Assembly (NCBI GenBank): GCA_002633005.1
Contig: NMRA01000061.1
Coordinates: 325,088 to 389,087, forward strand
From: Phoronis australis
Lineage: Eukaryota; Phoronida; Phoronidae
Direction of reading: 5' to 3'
Length of the DNA: 64,000 bases
Part shown: positions 35,984 through 48,887 of the stretch, piece after piece
Position numbering within the stretch: the first letter of the stretch is position 1
Layout: every line of letters begins with the position of its first letter
The notes under the pieces: generated by a model
Databases searched by the model: none
The model's input: the letters and a program-made list of their open reading frames with translations, nothing else
Told to the model about the DNA's origin: nothing
Translations under genes and position numbers: made by a program

Positions 35984-38900
35984 ATGAGAAAATCTCGTCT
36001 TGGTACAATACGGTCTGTAGCAAGGTTCCTGCAGGTCAGACATTTAACTGGAGGAACCAAACCAACAACAGCCTCTCTTTATGAAACTAGAACACTGGCG
36101 CGGAAAAAGACGAAAGTAACTACGACAAGTAGCTCAGTTTTTCATGAACAAAGCTGCAAATATTGTTCATTTCATCGTGGACTGTCAAAGGCTTCTGTGG
36201 AACAAGTGGTACAACCTACCTGGAAATCTAGGCAGGTCAATTGGCAAGAGTTTGAGCTTGGTGAAGCGGAGTTCGACTATGACTATTTGTGTGATCCACA
36301 GAACTCAAGTGTCATACAACAGAACGTGTTGAACAGAAAAGGAATTGGAAATATATACAAAGTGGTAATTTTTTGCCCATTACCAGTACTGTTGTGGATA
36401 TCTGTCCAACAATGTATCCTAATCCAGATGTCTGTGTAGTCTGTTGTCAGGTTTTCGTACAGTTTTTTCTTGCATTACAACTGGCATATCAATTATCTAC
36501 CACTGTGAATCCATTCGTAGGTTAACAGGTCGTTCCAATCGAAATATTGTTATAGAAACCGAATCCAATTACTTGATTTAAGCTAAGTGTTTCTTCGAGC
36601 AAGAACGGAATTGTCAATGGGGCTGGGGGGTGGATTTTCCCTCCGTCAAAACATTCCTTCCACTCAGAGGGCACAGGCACCTTTCCCTTCAGGTGAACGA
36701 GGGTCCTGCCCTATCTTGTGTGTATAACAGTATTGGTTTAATGTTTGAATTTGAGCACTTGCACTTGAACATTAACAACGAATAACCTTTTGTCACAAAT
36801 ATTCTTAATCTGGATTCTAAATTGGAAGCATTGGAGAGTCTCTATGCTCTCATAATATACTACTCTTGCGTTATGTGTAACTTTTCCATTTTGTTCTAGC
36901 TTGGACTGTGGGAAGCACTGAAGAAAGAAACTGATGTACGTGTAATATTTGTGTAATATTCCTATGTAGTTAGAATTCTGTAGGACCTTATTGGCTTGTC
37001 TGAGTATTTAGCCAAATATCTAGCAATTAAATAAATAAATAAAGTATAGAGTTTTATTCAGCATAACTATTATGTTTTCTGAAAATAGAAAGCCTGTAGC
37101 ATTTGCTTTTTGACTTTGAATCTGCCATAAATTGGGAACATGCCTTTTTGGTAAACTTTAACAGAAAAGAAAGGTAGATTGGTAGTAAAAGCAATGGTGT
37201 CAATAAGATTACCAAATTCCATTTGATATAAATAAATTTCAAGATGAGGTTTCAAAAATGCTGTTTCAGTTTCTTAAATTATTATTTTGTTTTTATTTTG
37301 TGCAACGTTTGAGTTTTTTCGTGAATATCATAAAAGTCCGAGTATTGCGCTGCAAAACTTAGAGTGAATTTTTGGCTTTTGTTCTGTTGTGCTGCTGTAA
37401 ACCCTGTTGTGTTAAAAACATCAAGATTCTTCAAAGATGTATACAATGTAAGCTCTTCCAATGCAATTTCATTGTGTTCTGATCCTTTGATTTCAAAATG
37501 GTTGACCTATAGTATAAATAGCACAAATCTAAAGTTGTTTTTACAGAAACATGATTATTGCCCTTTAAAAATAACTGCCACATGGAATTTATAATTAAGA
37601 TGTTTTAATATTGATTACCACATTCTGTACATCCTAAAAAAGATTGTATGTGAACCAGGCCATTTGCTTCAATATCTCTGATTATAGATGATGTCTACCA
37701 AGGCAGGAGTTTCAAATTAGAAAATTACCTTAATTTCACACTTGTAAGTAAGCCCTAAAAACTTACTACTTTTGTCACTCCGGTCTCACATATTGCAATC
37801 TATTGCTGCCGCAGTCATGTTGAAATGAAAATCATAGGTTTATAATGGACTTTTATTGCAATAGAACAGATATTATCAAACCGAGTTTCCTCACTGTAAG
37901 TGTTAGACTTACTGTAAGATATTGTTCTTGGGTGTTCTGGCTGTGTATTGTTATAGATTAAATGTTGAGATCTTTGCTTTTTTTTCTAGCCTAAGCTGAA
38001 GTTGGAACTCAAAAGAGATCTGCTGCTGGAAGCCAAGGATCTCCCAAACAAAACTCATCCCGACTCTGTGAGTTCTGCTTTGCCAATTGACGCATGCTGG
38101 AACTTATTTTTACGACTTGAAAGAAATAATTTAGTATCACAATGATATTCGAGACAAAATTTTGAAAGTAGGCACTGTGTGAGAAAATTCCACAGTGGCC
38201 GAAATTGTAAATTGATGAGAACCATTGATTTTCCTGAGCATGCAAGTGTCTTTAGAAGCTAAGCTTGTATGGTAACGACATAGGAACACGCAGTCAGATA
38301 TACCCAGTCCTACAGCTGGTCATTTTTGATTACTTGTGGCTTGAGAGTTGTGGACGTCCCACCAAAACATGTAGTGATTAAAACACTTAGTTGTTTTTAT
38401 TGAAGCTTTACTGATAAACTACAAAACGCAAGTCCTTAACTTGACAGCTAACTCTGTTAACACCAAAACTGGCCAATGGTATCCACCTAGGCGGCGGTCT
38501 TCTAAGTACACAATGACTTAGCCACCTTTCTAACTTTCATCTCAGTTGCCATTTATTCTCAGTCATGAGGGAAGACTACCATAAAGGGGGAATTTAGCTT
38601 CCGCAGAGCCGTCATGACGGGGAATTTGGCTTGCATTGTTCCGTACTTGTCTTAAATTTGAAAATTACTGGCTTTTTCATCAGCCGATTGGTGAAGAGTC
38701 AAATGCAAAATTACTGGAAATGATTGGTGAGAGAAGGAAATTCGACTTCACACCAGAAACAGTCGTCCAAATTGGAGAGAACTTGGACTGCTTGCGTACA
38801 AGGTTTGTGAAAAAACACCTATTAATGAGCATATTATATTGCACAAATGATATCACCATCCTTTGCCTTGAGTTGTGAGTTAAAATCTAATCTGTGTAAA

Positions 38901-41900
38901 TTGCGTGGTATGTAAGTTTAATAGTGTCTGCTGCACGGGCATTGCTTAAGATGGAACTGTAACAGCATTGTTAAGTTTTCGCTTATAAGTTTATTGATAA
39001 AATTTTATTTTCCCATTTCCTTCATCTCACATTTTCTCATCATTTTGACAAAACGACATCAGGTGAATTCTGTTGAAAAACCCAGACTGCTCATTGTCCT
39101 TACTGAAAATCTCGATCAAAATTTGCAAGTTCACCAGAGTTGCACACTTTATTGAGGAGGCCCTCTCACAGCAAACAGTGACAACTCAATTGGAATGTCT
39201 TAATATTATCTACTTGCTCTTACTACTCTTACTTAAATGATTTTGTGCACCCACATCACTACTACCATTTCTTAATATTAAGTGATTTTGTACATCCACA
39301 TCATGTCTGATCGCATATAATCAGCATCCCGTCCATCATCTGTTGTTATCTTTGCTGGTCTCCTGATTATGTCAAAAACTGCTCAGCAAATCATGATGAA
39401 GTTTTTCACAACGTTGAATGTGATGAAGATGTGACATCATCAGTCGATTTTCACACGGATTCGACTACTGTGGCACCCCCTGTTGGCATTTCTATTTTTC
39501 AGTGAGAAATTCATTTTCCGTTAACTTGTGACAAAAGGAGTTGGAAGATTTTGATCCAAACTTGATGCAGTGGTATGTTGTCAGAATTTACCTGCTCCAG
39601 TTGCTTATGGGAGTGAGTTGGCCGCTTGTGGTGCTGTCAGTTATGTTGCTTTTGTTTAAACTGTTTCAGCATGTTCGGCCATACGACTGGGCAAAGATCA
39701 TACTATTTTAAAAATGGTTTTACTCAACTTGAACAAGCCTTGATTAGGTATACATTGGATTGCTTAAAGAAACATGTAAGTATTGTAGGAGATCAAACTG
39801 AATAATTATGATATCTGAACTGTAGTACCTTGCTCTGGCTTTAACTTGGCGTCTGTGCTCAAGTGTAGCCATCTTGAAGCCTATTTTGAACGATTACACC
39901 AGTCCTGTAAATTTGGTACCTATAGTATGTTAAGAGCATTGCTCTGAGCCCACCATTGCCATAAATTGACAAATGTAATGAACTGTTAGACTTACTGGTT
40001 TGCTTTTGTCTGTGTCACTGCAAGAATCACTTTTTTATTCCAACAGCTATGAACAACACCCACACACAGTGGTGTTCTATTCAGTCCCTTATTCAATACA
40101 GTTGCTATCAGCCGTTTGTTGTTTGTGTTTGGTTCTGGCGGTGACACCTTATGGATCAAAAAACCAACTTAAATCATTTGACGGGCTTACATTTGAGTTA
40201 TTAAACTCGTGTTTTCATATTTTTCCAAGGCTTTTCTAGAACTTTCTGCTGAGCTCAATACAGTATCATATAAAATAACAAAACGCCGTTCAAGGTAGGC
40301 TTTAATGCACCAGATTTACAGATGAAATTGATATAAGCCTGTATCACATGTTCGACAGATTGAATTTCACAAAATATTGACAAAATATAGGCCTACGCTT
40401 GTCGTGTTGGCAGAATTTAATGTGTGCCCAATTTTGGTTTAAAAGATTTAGTGTCCATTTCTTGTAAAACTGAGTGTTAAGGTGTAACACTGCACATGTA
40501 CTTCCCTGCAGACGTGTAACAATTTGGAATATCTGAAGTAAACTGGTGTTGAATGTTAAAGTCATTGTTCTTTATTTGACACTAGAATAACCCGGACGAG
40601 AAAGAATCAATTATACTCTCTACTATTTTTGGCCATATAGCGGTTTTAAGTACAGGACATATTCTGCCAGTATTTATTGAAAGCATTCATGTCAATTTGC
40701 AGGACTTTATGCTGGTGTCAGTTCCTGACCTTCTTCACCCTGACATCATAGTGAGTAATTTTAGCATAATGACCTTTTCACTGTAATCACAGCACCACCA
40801 CAGGATTGATTTATCATATGAACATCTAAGTATTCATTTTTTGTTAGGTTCAATTTGTAATTCAGTTCTAGCATGAGTATTTATAAGTCACATGAAACAA
40901 TTCCACAATTGCTACGAATACTGCACAAATACCACAGTTATTTTTCTTGAAGTGGAAGTTGCAGGCTAATCCGTTATCTCTGTCTGATTGCTTGGCCAAA
41001 GTAGTTAGAAAAACGACGCATAGTTTTTGAACTCATTGTAAATTTTTTCTCTGATTGAACATTTGTCGTTTCTTTTTTGTCTCGTGTTAGGAGGCATGTG
41101 GCTTTAAGACGACTGGAGGAGATGTTTTCAAACTAGACCCATCCAAGCACGGCAACGTCTGTCTATCAGGCACTGCTGAAATGGCGCTAGCAAGTACGTA
41201 TCATATGTAAAGGTAAACACTACAAAGACGTGCTGGAATAGATGGTCTCATAATAATTAATACTGGCCATTTTTTGTAACCAGAATTTAGTTGTCATGAC
41301 AGGAAACGGTATTTTGTCTTCGATTACTTTTGTCTTGTACTGTACTTGGCCTATTGATTACTTTTGTCTTGTACTGTACTTGGTTACTGTAGTTGCTTTC
41401 TTGCTCCATGTTGGCATTGTGTGTTGCGGCCTTGATGTGTATGATTCATAACATGAGTTTATTTCTCCTAGGTTTGCACATGAAGAAAGTATTACCCCGG
41501 GAAGCTCTTCCACAAAAGTAAGTTTTCTAGTCAAAGTGAAACGTTTGTTAAATCTGCTTATAACCACAAGTTGCTCTAGGTGACAGAATTTAGTAAAATC
41601 ATGGTACCTTCAATTCTAAATCCTGAGAACTTACAGCATTGTGTTGCTGTAGAACAGAATTGCTCTTGAATGTTGTACACATGTGCAAAGCTATTGCTTA
41701 CTATTGCCTCCAGGTGGCACATTGTTCATAGCAGTAAGTTTTCATCTTCGACTTTTTATGTCTAAACAAAACATTTAGCCTGCACGTGCCCAAGGTGGAG
41801 ACTTCTATTATTGTGTTCGAACCTTTTACTCAACTGTGAACAGAAGGAAATTCTCATATGTTCCTATGTAGATAAAGTACTTATTGCCCAATAAAGTCTA

Positions 41901-44900
41901 AGCCAGTATTTTTACTTTGTTTTGTCAGTGGAGAATCTTCTAGAACAATCTGCTGTTGATCATTACAGGCTGGCTGCTGTTAGTAGGTGCTTTAGAACGG
42001 AGACAACTAGTTTACAAGAAGAACAAGGGATATACCGAGTGAGACAGTTCACAAAGGTATATACATAGGGAACAGTAACTTGCTGAGTGAGTTATTTTGT
42101 CACAACTGTTATTGCCTACACTTAGCTATTCTAGTAAAAGTGTCTGTGTAGTCAAACCGCTAATTATTATGAAAAAACTAAACTATATATGAGAGACTTG
42201 ATTGGACGAGAAGTGTTTGCAAGCCAGTATATGTTCACTTGTTAGGCCAAAATGACATGAGCTAAAATTATTGTCTTGACTCGATTCTTTTTTAAGGTTG
42301 AAATGTTTGGTCTGACGGCTGATGACAGTGGTAAAGAGAGTGAAGAGCTGTTCCAACAGTTTGTAGATGTACAGAAACACATATTTACATCACTGGGCCT
42401 TCATTTTAGGTAATGTTAATATCTTGAATATTAATGGTGTGTTGCATAGGCAGGAAGTTTCTATGAGTGGTTTGCTGTCACCATCGTGAATTTATTCAGA
42501 AACATCCAGTGAAATGAAAAATGTTAAGGATATGGATGCCTGAAAATAATATTTTCATCACAATGCATATACTTTAGGCTACGACGTGAATGAGGTTACT
42601 TCGAAAGCCTAATTTAAAATCCCCATTTCTAGAGCAATTGATATATTTTAAGATCATAAATTTTGCTTTTGCTTTGTAAGATACGATTATGTTGGGAAAG
42701 CACAGCCCAATGTCTTGAAACTGATAAGATACCTGATGAAACTTCTATTAAATTTATTGCTGCAGTGCCTGTTAATTATAGAATTCTCAACATGCCAACT
42801 CAAGAGCTTGGGGCACCAGCCTACAAAAAATATGACATGGAAACATGGATGCCTGCCAAACAATTCTGGGGAGAGGTTTGTACAAAGATTGGCTTCGGTC
42901 AGTATGGCACTCGGTAGAATATTTGATGACCATTCGTAACTTTTGCTCAGTTAAATGTTACAGAAAAAAATTCTGTTTCTGTTCTGGTCAGTAAGCTTAA
43001 AGCATTTTTTCCTCGAGTTATGGAAAGCAGAGTGGGCATTATCAGAACTTCATTTTTAGAAGTAAAACAGTTGAAAATTCAGGGGTGAGGGTGTTAACCT
43101 GACTAAATGCAGTAGTTGAAAGAGAATTTGATAAAAACTAGACCATGGGTCACAGACAAAGGCAACATAGAAGGAAAAGGACTAATGCTGCTATTGGCTG
43201 AATATTGTTTCAAAATTGTCTGTAAATTTTCATCTGTCTAAGGATTAGACGATTTCTGGTCAGAGGTGATTTGCGTGACTTTTTTAAATATGCTATATGT
43301 GTGAAAGAGTGGGCAAGGTGAACATCCTCAGTTCATATAGTTGCTTATCGTTTAGATTTCCAGCACATCGAACTGCACAGACTACCAGAGTAGAAGAGTA
43401 CTCATCAAGTATAGACAAGAAGATGGTTCACTGAAGCATGTACACACAGTGAGTGGTTTTCTGTTAAATGGGGATATGTTCTACCTTTGGTTTTTACATT
43501 TACATGGGTGTAACAGATATATGTGGTTGTCTGTAAATGAGGTGGAATCGAAGTAGTTGTCATGAAAATATCTATACTTCTGGAATAGTAATGTATTTTA
43601 AACTATTCTATTTTNNNNNNNNNNNNNNNNNNNNNNNNNNNNNNNNNNNNNNNNNNNNNNNNNNNNNNNNNNNNNNNNNNNNNNNNNNNNNNNNNNNNNN
43701 NNNNNNNNNNNNNNNNTCTTGACTCGATTCTTTTTTAAGGTTGAAATGTTTGGTCTGACGGCTGATGACAGTGGTAAAGAGAGTGAAGAGCTGTTCCAAA
43801 AGTTTGTAGATGTACAGAAACACATATTTACATCACTGGGCCTTCATTTTAGGTAATGTTAATATCTTGAATATTAATGGTGTGTTGCATAGGCAGGAAG
43901 TTTCTATGAGTGGTTTGCTGTCACCATCGTGAATTTATTCAGAAACATCCAGTGAAATGAAAAATGTTAAGGATATGGATGCCTGAAAATTCTTTAATAT
44001 TTTCATCACAATGCATATACTTTAGGCTATGACATGAATGAGGTTACTTCGAAAGCCTAATTTAAAATCCCCATTTCTAGAGCAATTGATATATTTTAAG
44101 ATCATACATTTTGCTTTTGCAATGCAAGATACGATTATCTTGGGGAAAGCACAACCCAATGTCTTGAAACTGATAAGATACCTGATGAAACTTCTATTAA
44201 ATTTATTGCTGCAGTGCCTGTTAATTTTAGAATTCTCAACATGCCGACTCAAGAGCTCGGGGCACCGGCCTACAAAAAATATGACATGGAAACATGGATG
44301 CCTGCCAAACAATTTTGGGGAGAGGTTTGTAGAAAGATTGGCTTCGGTCAGTTTGGCACTCAGTAGAATATTTGATGACCATTCGTAACTTTTGCTCAGT
44401 TAAATGTCACAGAAAAAAATTCTGTTTCTGTTCTGGTCATTAAGCTTTAATAAAGCATTTTCCCTCAGGTTATGGAAAGCAGAGTGGGCATTATCAGAAC
44501 TTCATTTTTAGAAGTAAAACGGTTGAAAATTCAGGGGTGAGGGTGTTTACCTGACTAAATGCAGTAGTTGAAAGAGAATTTGATAAAAACTAGACCTTGG
44601 GTCACAGACAAAGGCAACAGAGAAGGAAAGGACGAATGCTACTATTGGCTGAATATTGTTTCAAAATTGTCTGGAAATTTTCAGTCTGGGGATTAGACGA
44701 TTTCTGGTCAGAGGTGATTTGCGTGACTTTTTTAAATATGCAAAATGTGTGAAAGAGTGGGCAAGGTGAACATCCTCAGTTCATCTAGTTGCTTATTGTT
44801 TAGATTTCCAGCACATCGAACTGCACAGACTACCAGAGTAGAAGAGTACTCATCAAGTATAGACAAGAAGATGGTTCACTGAAGCACGTACACACAGTGA

Positions 44901-45668
44901 GTGGTTTTCTGTTAAATGGGGATATGTTCTACCTTTGGTTTTTACATTTACATGGGTGTAACAGATATATGTGGTTGTCTGTAAATGAGGTGGAATCGAA
45001 GTAGTTGTCATGAAAATATCTATACTTCTGGAGTAGTAATGTATTTTAAACTATTCTATTTTTGATTCGTAAAATATGGCAGTTATGGGGCTCATTCTAA
45101 GTGATTTTTTTGCCATGAATTTATTAGCGCCGTGTACTCAGGCACGTCTGTAAAGGTTTCATCAATCATATGCACTGTACATGCGTATGGTACGGCAGCC
45201 ATCTCTGACCAAGCAATAAACATAAATATTTCTTTTACCATTTTTGTGGTGAGAAAACTTGTACACTAGGCAGTGTGGGTACTTCAATCACATGCCGTAC
45301 CGTTGTAGAGCTCATTTTGCTCGTCTGGTTTTAAAGCAAATCAAATGTCATGGTTGCTTTTGAAAATATTGGTAGCATGGAAATCTAACACATTTTTGAT
45401 CAAGCACTTTGCTATTAGTTCACTGTTGAATAGCATGATCTCGACACATGATGTCCAGCATCAGTATAATATGAATACTGTTCACTCCCAGGTGAATGGG
45501 ACAGCCTGTGCTATACCACGGATGATCATGGCACTGGCGGAGAATAACCAGAACATGGATGGAACTGTCAACATACCGGAAGTGCTGCAGCCTTATATGA
45601 GTAGCCAAGAAGTAATTGACAGACCTGCACAGCCGATGAAGATGAAATGGCTCAAGCTGAGAAGTTAA
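35984..45668 (+). CDS. SARS2: SARS2: mitochondrial seryl-tRNA synthetase
   Basis: Thirteen exons join in phase: 35984-36364, 36900-36935, 37990-38067, 38684-38802, 39670-39775, 40703-40750, 41091-41193, 41472-41517, 41969-42056, 42297-42409, 42782-42875, 43356-43448 and 45492-45668, giving 493 residues (human 518). The N-terminus [15 protein letters not shown] is Arg-rich without acids, fitting a mitochondrial import signal. Class II synthetase marks are present: the serine-site TAE (SGTAEMALA), motif 2 with SRCFRTET, the stretch [33 protein letters not shown], and motif 3 [19 protein letters not shown]. It charges mitochondrial tRNA-Ser. The tRNA-binding coiled-coil arm between exons 2 and 3 is about 45-50 residues short, so an exon may be unrecognised at 36936-37989. 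Exons 10-12 occur a second time at 43740-44896. Confidence 0.95.
41322..41383. repeat. Two-copy direct repeat (28-bp unit)
   Basis: GATTACTTTTGTCTTGTACT plus GTACTTGG occurs at 41322-41349 and again at 41356-41383, inside a SARS2 intron. Confidence 0.85.
42274..43614 (+). repeat. SARS2 duplicated block, copy A (exons 10-12)
   Basis: Begins TCTTGACTCGATTC, just before exon 10, and ends CTATTTT at the N run. It is the same as 43717-45061 apart from scattered substitutions and small indels. Confidence 0.93.
43615..43716. other. Assembly gap (102 Ns)
   Basis: A run of 102 undetermined bases separating two near-identical copies of the SARS2 exon 10-12 region. The coding frames drawn through it are meaningless. 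Confidence 0.99.
43717..45061 (+). repeat. SARS2 duplicated block, copy B (exons 10-12 again)
   Basis: Contains exon copies 43740-43852, 44231-44324 and 44804-44896 with intact splice sites and frames. Differences from copy A in coding sequence are almost all silent. One changes a residue: LFQQF in A, LFQKF in B. A protein carrying both copies would repeat about 100 residues of the catalytic core, so only one set can be used. Allelic copies kept on both sides of a gap are the simplest explanation. Confidence 0.9.
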
Positions 45669-46030
45669 TGGCGTACTCGTTATCGTACTGTGTGAATTAA
45701 ATTTGTTTGATGTCCCTGAAGTGCTGTCTCTGACAGGCGTTTGAAATTATCTGCATCCACTAAGCATGATGTGGCTTGGGCTGAAAGGTTTAATAGTGGA
45801 CACACGTTATAAGTCCTGGAGGTACTGTCTCAGTTGCAAAAATGCTGACAGTGACTAGGCATCAAGTAGCTTGCATGGAAATGTTTTCAGTGGACATGTT
45901 ACTGAACTAAGGAAGAGGTAGTGTCCGAGAGGTGATGTGCACATTCACTGAACATAAAATGTGAAGGGCTGTGGATGTTCTGGAGGTAACGGTGATGGAA
46001 AGGCTTCCAAAGCCTTTCTCAACCACTTGG

Positions 46031-46036
46031 AATAAA
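46031..46036 (+). promoter_or_regulatory. Candidate SARS2 poly(A) signal (AATAAA)
   Basis: AATAAA lies 363 bases after the SARS2 stop, the first canonical hexamer noticed downstream. Confidence 0.4.
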
Positions 46037-46692
46037 GTGACAGATGAAACTGTTGAGTTTGGTAATGCTTTGGACAAGAGTTCTAGTGGTTATTTTGAAT
46101 GCTGTTCATCTAGCGTTTTCCACGGCCATTGAATGTGAAATGGTGCTCAAAAGACAGTGGTGAACTTATTTTGTTTAGCGAATGTGGATTAAACAACATC
46201 CCAGATGAGGCGCTAGTTAATGTACCATCAAGAAAGAGTTTCACAGATTGTAACGTAACGTTAATAAAATCGATTATGAAATACAGTATAAGTTGGTGTC
46301 TGCTACTGGGCACAGTGCTTCTCCATCATCATAGTTTTCAAGAAAAACTGGACAACGCTGCAGTTCAACCAAGTCTCGACTCACAAAACTAGTGCTATCC
46401 ATTTCATTTCAACTAGAACCCATTGCACCTAAATGTCAACACGTATTGGTTAAGCACTTTGTCAAATTGGAGGGAACTTTGCAACTTCATTCACGAAATA
46501 CTAACCTTATTGCGGCAAAGGTTTGACTTAACTGCCAAATAATTCTGGGAAGAAGTCCTCCGTTTATGCAACAATCTGACTCGAGTACTTCTGTCGAAGT
46601 CTGTCTAGTTGATTTTGAAAACTATCCTACATGTATTCTGAAGATGTGGTGACTTGCAGTAAATCCCAAATGAATTGCATTTGGCCTTGTAA

Positions 46693-47257
46693 GGGCTGTT
46701 CCAGTAAAATCTGTATGGGAGGGGGGAAGGCACCTTTTTTTGCACCCACCACCCATATTTTTCATTTATTTCTTCAGCCTACCACCCGTAATTTTTTATA
46801 AGTTTGATATGCAACCACCTGTAATTTTTTTTTGTTCTTGTGGTTGACTGCACAGGCGCTTGAGTTTATCTATTCCTCCATCACCACTAACGTCATTCAT
46901 TACTAAGAAAACATTTGTTTCTTATATTTGGTTATTAGCCATCGAGAAATTCGAGCACCTGTGGTTAAATGGTGTTATGGGCATGCCAATGAGGAGATCG
47001 AAGGGAGTGAAAAAGTCGGAGCTTTTTGCAAGTTGAATTTTTGTTTCAGTTTTTGATTCTGTGCAGATTGTTTATAAAATTTACTAAAATTACCCACCAT
47101 CAAACATTTATGGCCCAATGAAACAACGACCTGTAAATTTTTATTTTTTTGAAGTACGGCCACCAGCCATTTTGAATTTAAATCAAACGCAACCACCCAT
47201 AAATTTTTATTTCAGTTGCCTTCCCCCCCTCCCACACAGATTTTGCTGGAACAGCCC
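46693..47257. mobile_element. PIF/Harbinger-like MITE with TAA target duplication
   Basis: The left end GGGCTGTTCCAGTAAAATCT continues into GTATGGGAGGGGGGAAGGCA. The right end is its inverted copy (complement of TGCCTTCCCCCCCTCCCACA and on to GGAACAGCCC), over about 40 bases. TAA flanks both sides (46690-46692 and 47258-47260). A 3-bp TWA duplication with a GGG start is typical of PIF/Harbinger. The interior repeats an ACCACCCGTAATTTTT motif and has no coding capacity. Confidence 0.75.
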
Positions 47258-47574
47258 TAAGGTTAGAGTCAAGCTTCAATGCAGCAACTTGTGAGCAAAT
47301 TTTGACAAGTTAATTAACGAATTCCAATATTTATTTTCATTCACATGAACCAGAGATGCACAGTGTAGGGTTACATAATTCTTATGGCGGCAGGAGAAAG
47401 TATGTCATGGGAGTAGTCAAACAGCCAGTACGAGTGTTTGCAAATGACAGCAATGGGCTTTTGTCTCATTAGAATAAATTATTCTCAAACATATTAATAC
47501 ATGGAGTTTTGAAACAACATACAGCATTGCAATGTATGCAAGACTTCAAGTTCATGGTAAAATTAATCAAACAA

Positions 47575-47950
47575 AACTGTTTCCTCATCACGACGAGAAA
47601 TGACTAGACATGTTTCATCATGACGGGTCATTCCAGCCACTTGATTGATAATGTGGAAAACGCGACTGTTTTGACGAGAAATGAATAGAATCGTCTCATC
47701 ACAATGGGTCATTACCACTACTTGATGGGAATATGCTTGACTTTGGCCATTGTGACGAGAAATACATACATGTCTCATCACTACAGGTCATGCATTCCAG
47801 TTATTTGATGGAGAATCCACTAGTCGATACCTGCCATTGATACTAAAAATGAATAGAGATGTCTCATAAGACTGGGTCATTTCAGCTACTCAATGTGGAA
47901 TCTGCTTGAAGTCAGCCGTCATGAAAAGAAATTCTGCTTTAGCTGGGAAT
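47575..47950. repeat. Degenerate minisatellite, period about 80-90 bp
   Basis: Four to five diverged units share the order GACGAGAAATGAATAGA, TGTCTCATCA, GGGTCATT, CAGCTACTTGATGG, then ATCTGCTTGA. The open minus frame 47563-47781 results from the repeat. Confidence 0.7.
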
Positions 47951-48585
47951 TCATCACTTCATGCAATGAGCATATTCTGATATTACCTCCACACAACAAA
48001 AACTTCGAACAACAGAAAACAGCCATTTTTGGGAAGACCTTTCAGACATAAACTACACGTATCTTGTGACATTGCCTCCTACAAGCTACTTCTCTTCTTG
48101 TGTTTGCAGGCTTCGTAACGCCTCTGACAACTGCTTACAGTATGGTTTAATCACAACAGATTATGTTTTCATTTGATCCCATTATTACCATGCAAACAAC
48201 GAAGGATTACAATCATTTATTTTTGATTCCCAGTTGCCAAGGAGACCAATTAGTCCTCATGATGCATTATTGAAATGAACAAAGTCCAACACCACAGCTT
48301 AAGTATGAAAACACAAATGCTGGAGACTTGTGGCAGTAACAAGGCAGACCAATTGTTTCATGACGACACAGCTTCTGAAAGTTCTCTGACCTAACATATT
48401 TTAGTGACTTGGCCAAATCTAGTACATTCATGACACACTCGGAACATAGTATAACTCGAAGGTAGAAAAACGAAAACTAGTAGGATCATAAATCCAATAG
48501 ATGAGTTTACCAGACCAATTGGCTGTGAGCACAACAGGTCTGAGGTTCAATATCTGATTATCTTTTAAGTACTTAACTGATATAG

Positions 48586-48700
48586 CATGGGTGGCGCAGC
48601 ACTGAAAAAAGTGGGGGGCTATAGCCCCCAGCCTCCCTGTGGTGCACCGCCCATAGGCCGCCCAGCATTGAAAAAAGCCCCCTATGGTGCGCCGCCCATG
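48586..48700. mobile_element. 115-bp MITE with perfect 5-bp target duplication
   Basis: The ends are inverted: CATGGGTGGCGCAGCA at the left, and the complement of TGGTGCGCCGCCCATG at the right, 14 of 16 matching. TATAG flanks both sides (48581-48585 and 48701-48705). The interior contains a partial second copy of the end (GGTGCACCGCCCATAGG) and two GCAYTGAAAAAAG boxes. Confidence 0.7.
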
Positions 48701-48881
48701 TATAGTTACTGGTCCCAATGAAGTGTTTTACTCCACATGTCAAATGTACAATCCTTGCATTTTCAGTCCTACATTAGATTCAAGTGTCCAGTCCAATATG
48801 GCCACTGGTTTCTGAACCACAAGTTGTCCACAAACATCCATGTTGTAACATAACAAACTGGTAGAAAGCAAAGAGTAATAC

Positions 48882-48887
48882 TTTAAT
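48882..48887 (-). promoter_or_regulatory. Candidate CLPTM1 poly(A) signal (ATTAAA)
   Basis: ATTAAA on the minus strand about 270 bases after the CLPTM1 stop. A canonical AATAAA appears only further away, near 48218. Confidence 0.3.

Noticed and set aside
37364-37594. Candidate missing SARS2 coiled-coil exon
   Set aside because: A donor-like AAT|GTAAGC is present but the peptide is hydrophobic and Cys-rich, not coiled-coil.
43740-44896. Second set of SARS2 exons as a functional duplicated domain or mutually exclusive exons
   Set aside because: The flanking introns are equally identical and the N gap lies between the copies, which fits allelic duplication better than exon duplication.
45345-45491. 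Upstream extension of the last SARS2 exon as coding
   Set aside because: The frame is open but a good acceptor (CACTCCCAG) at 45491 and family alignment start the exon at VNGTAC.
47563-47781. 72-codon His/Arg-rich minus frame
   Set aside because: It is a translation of the degenerate minisatellite.
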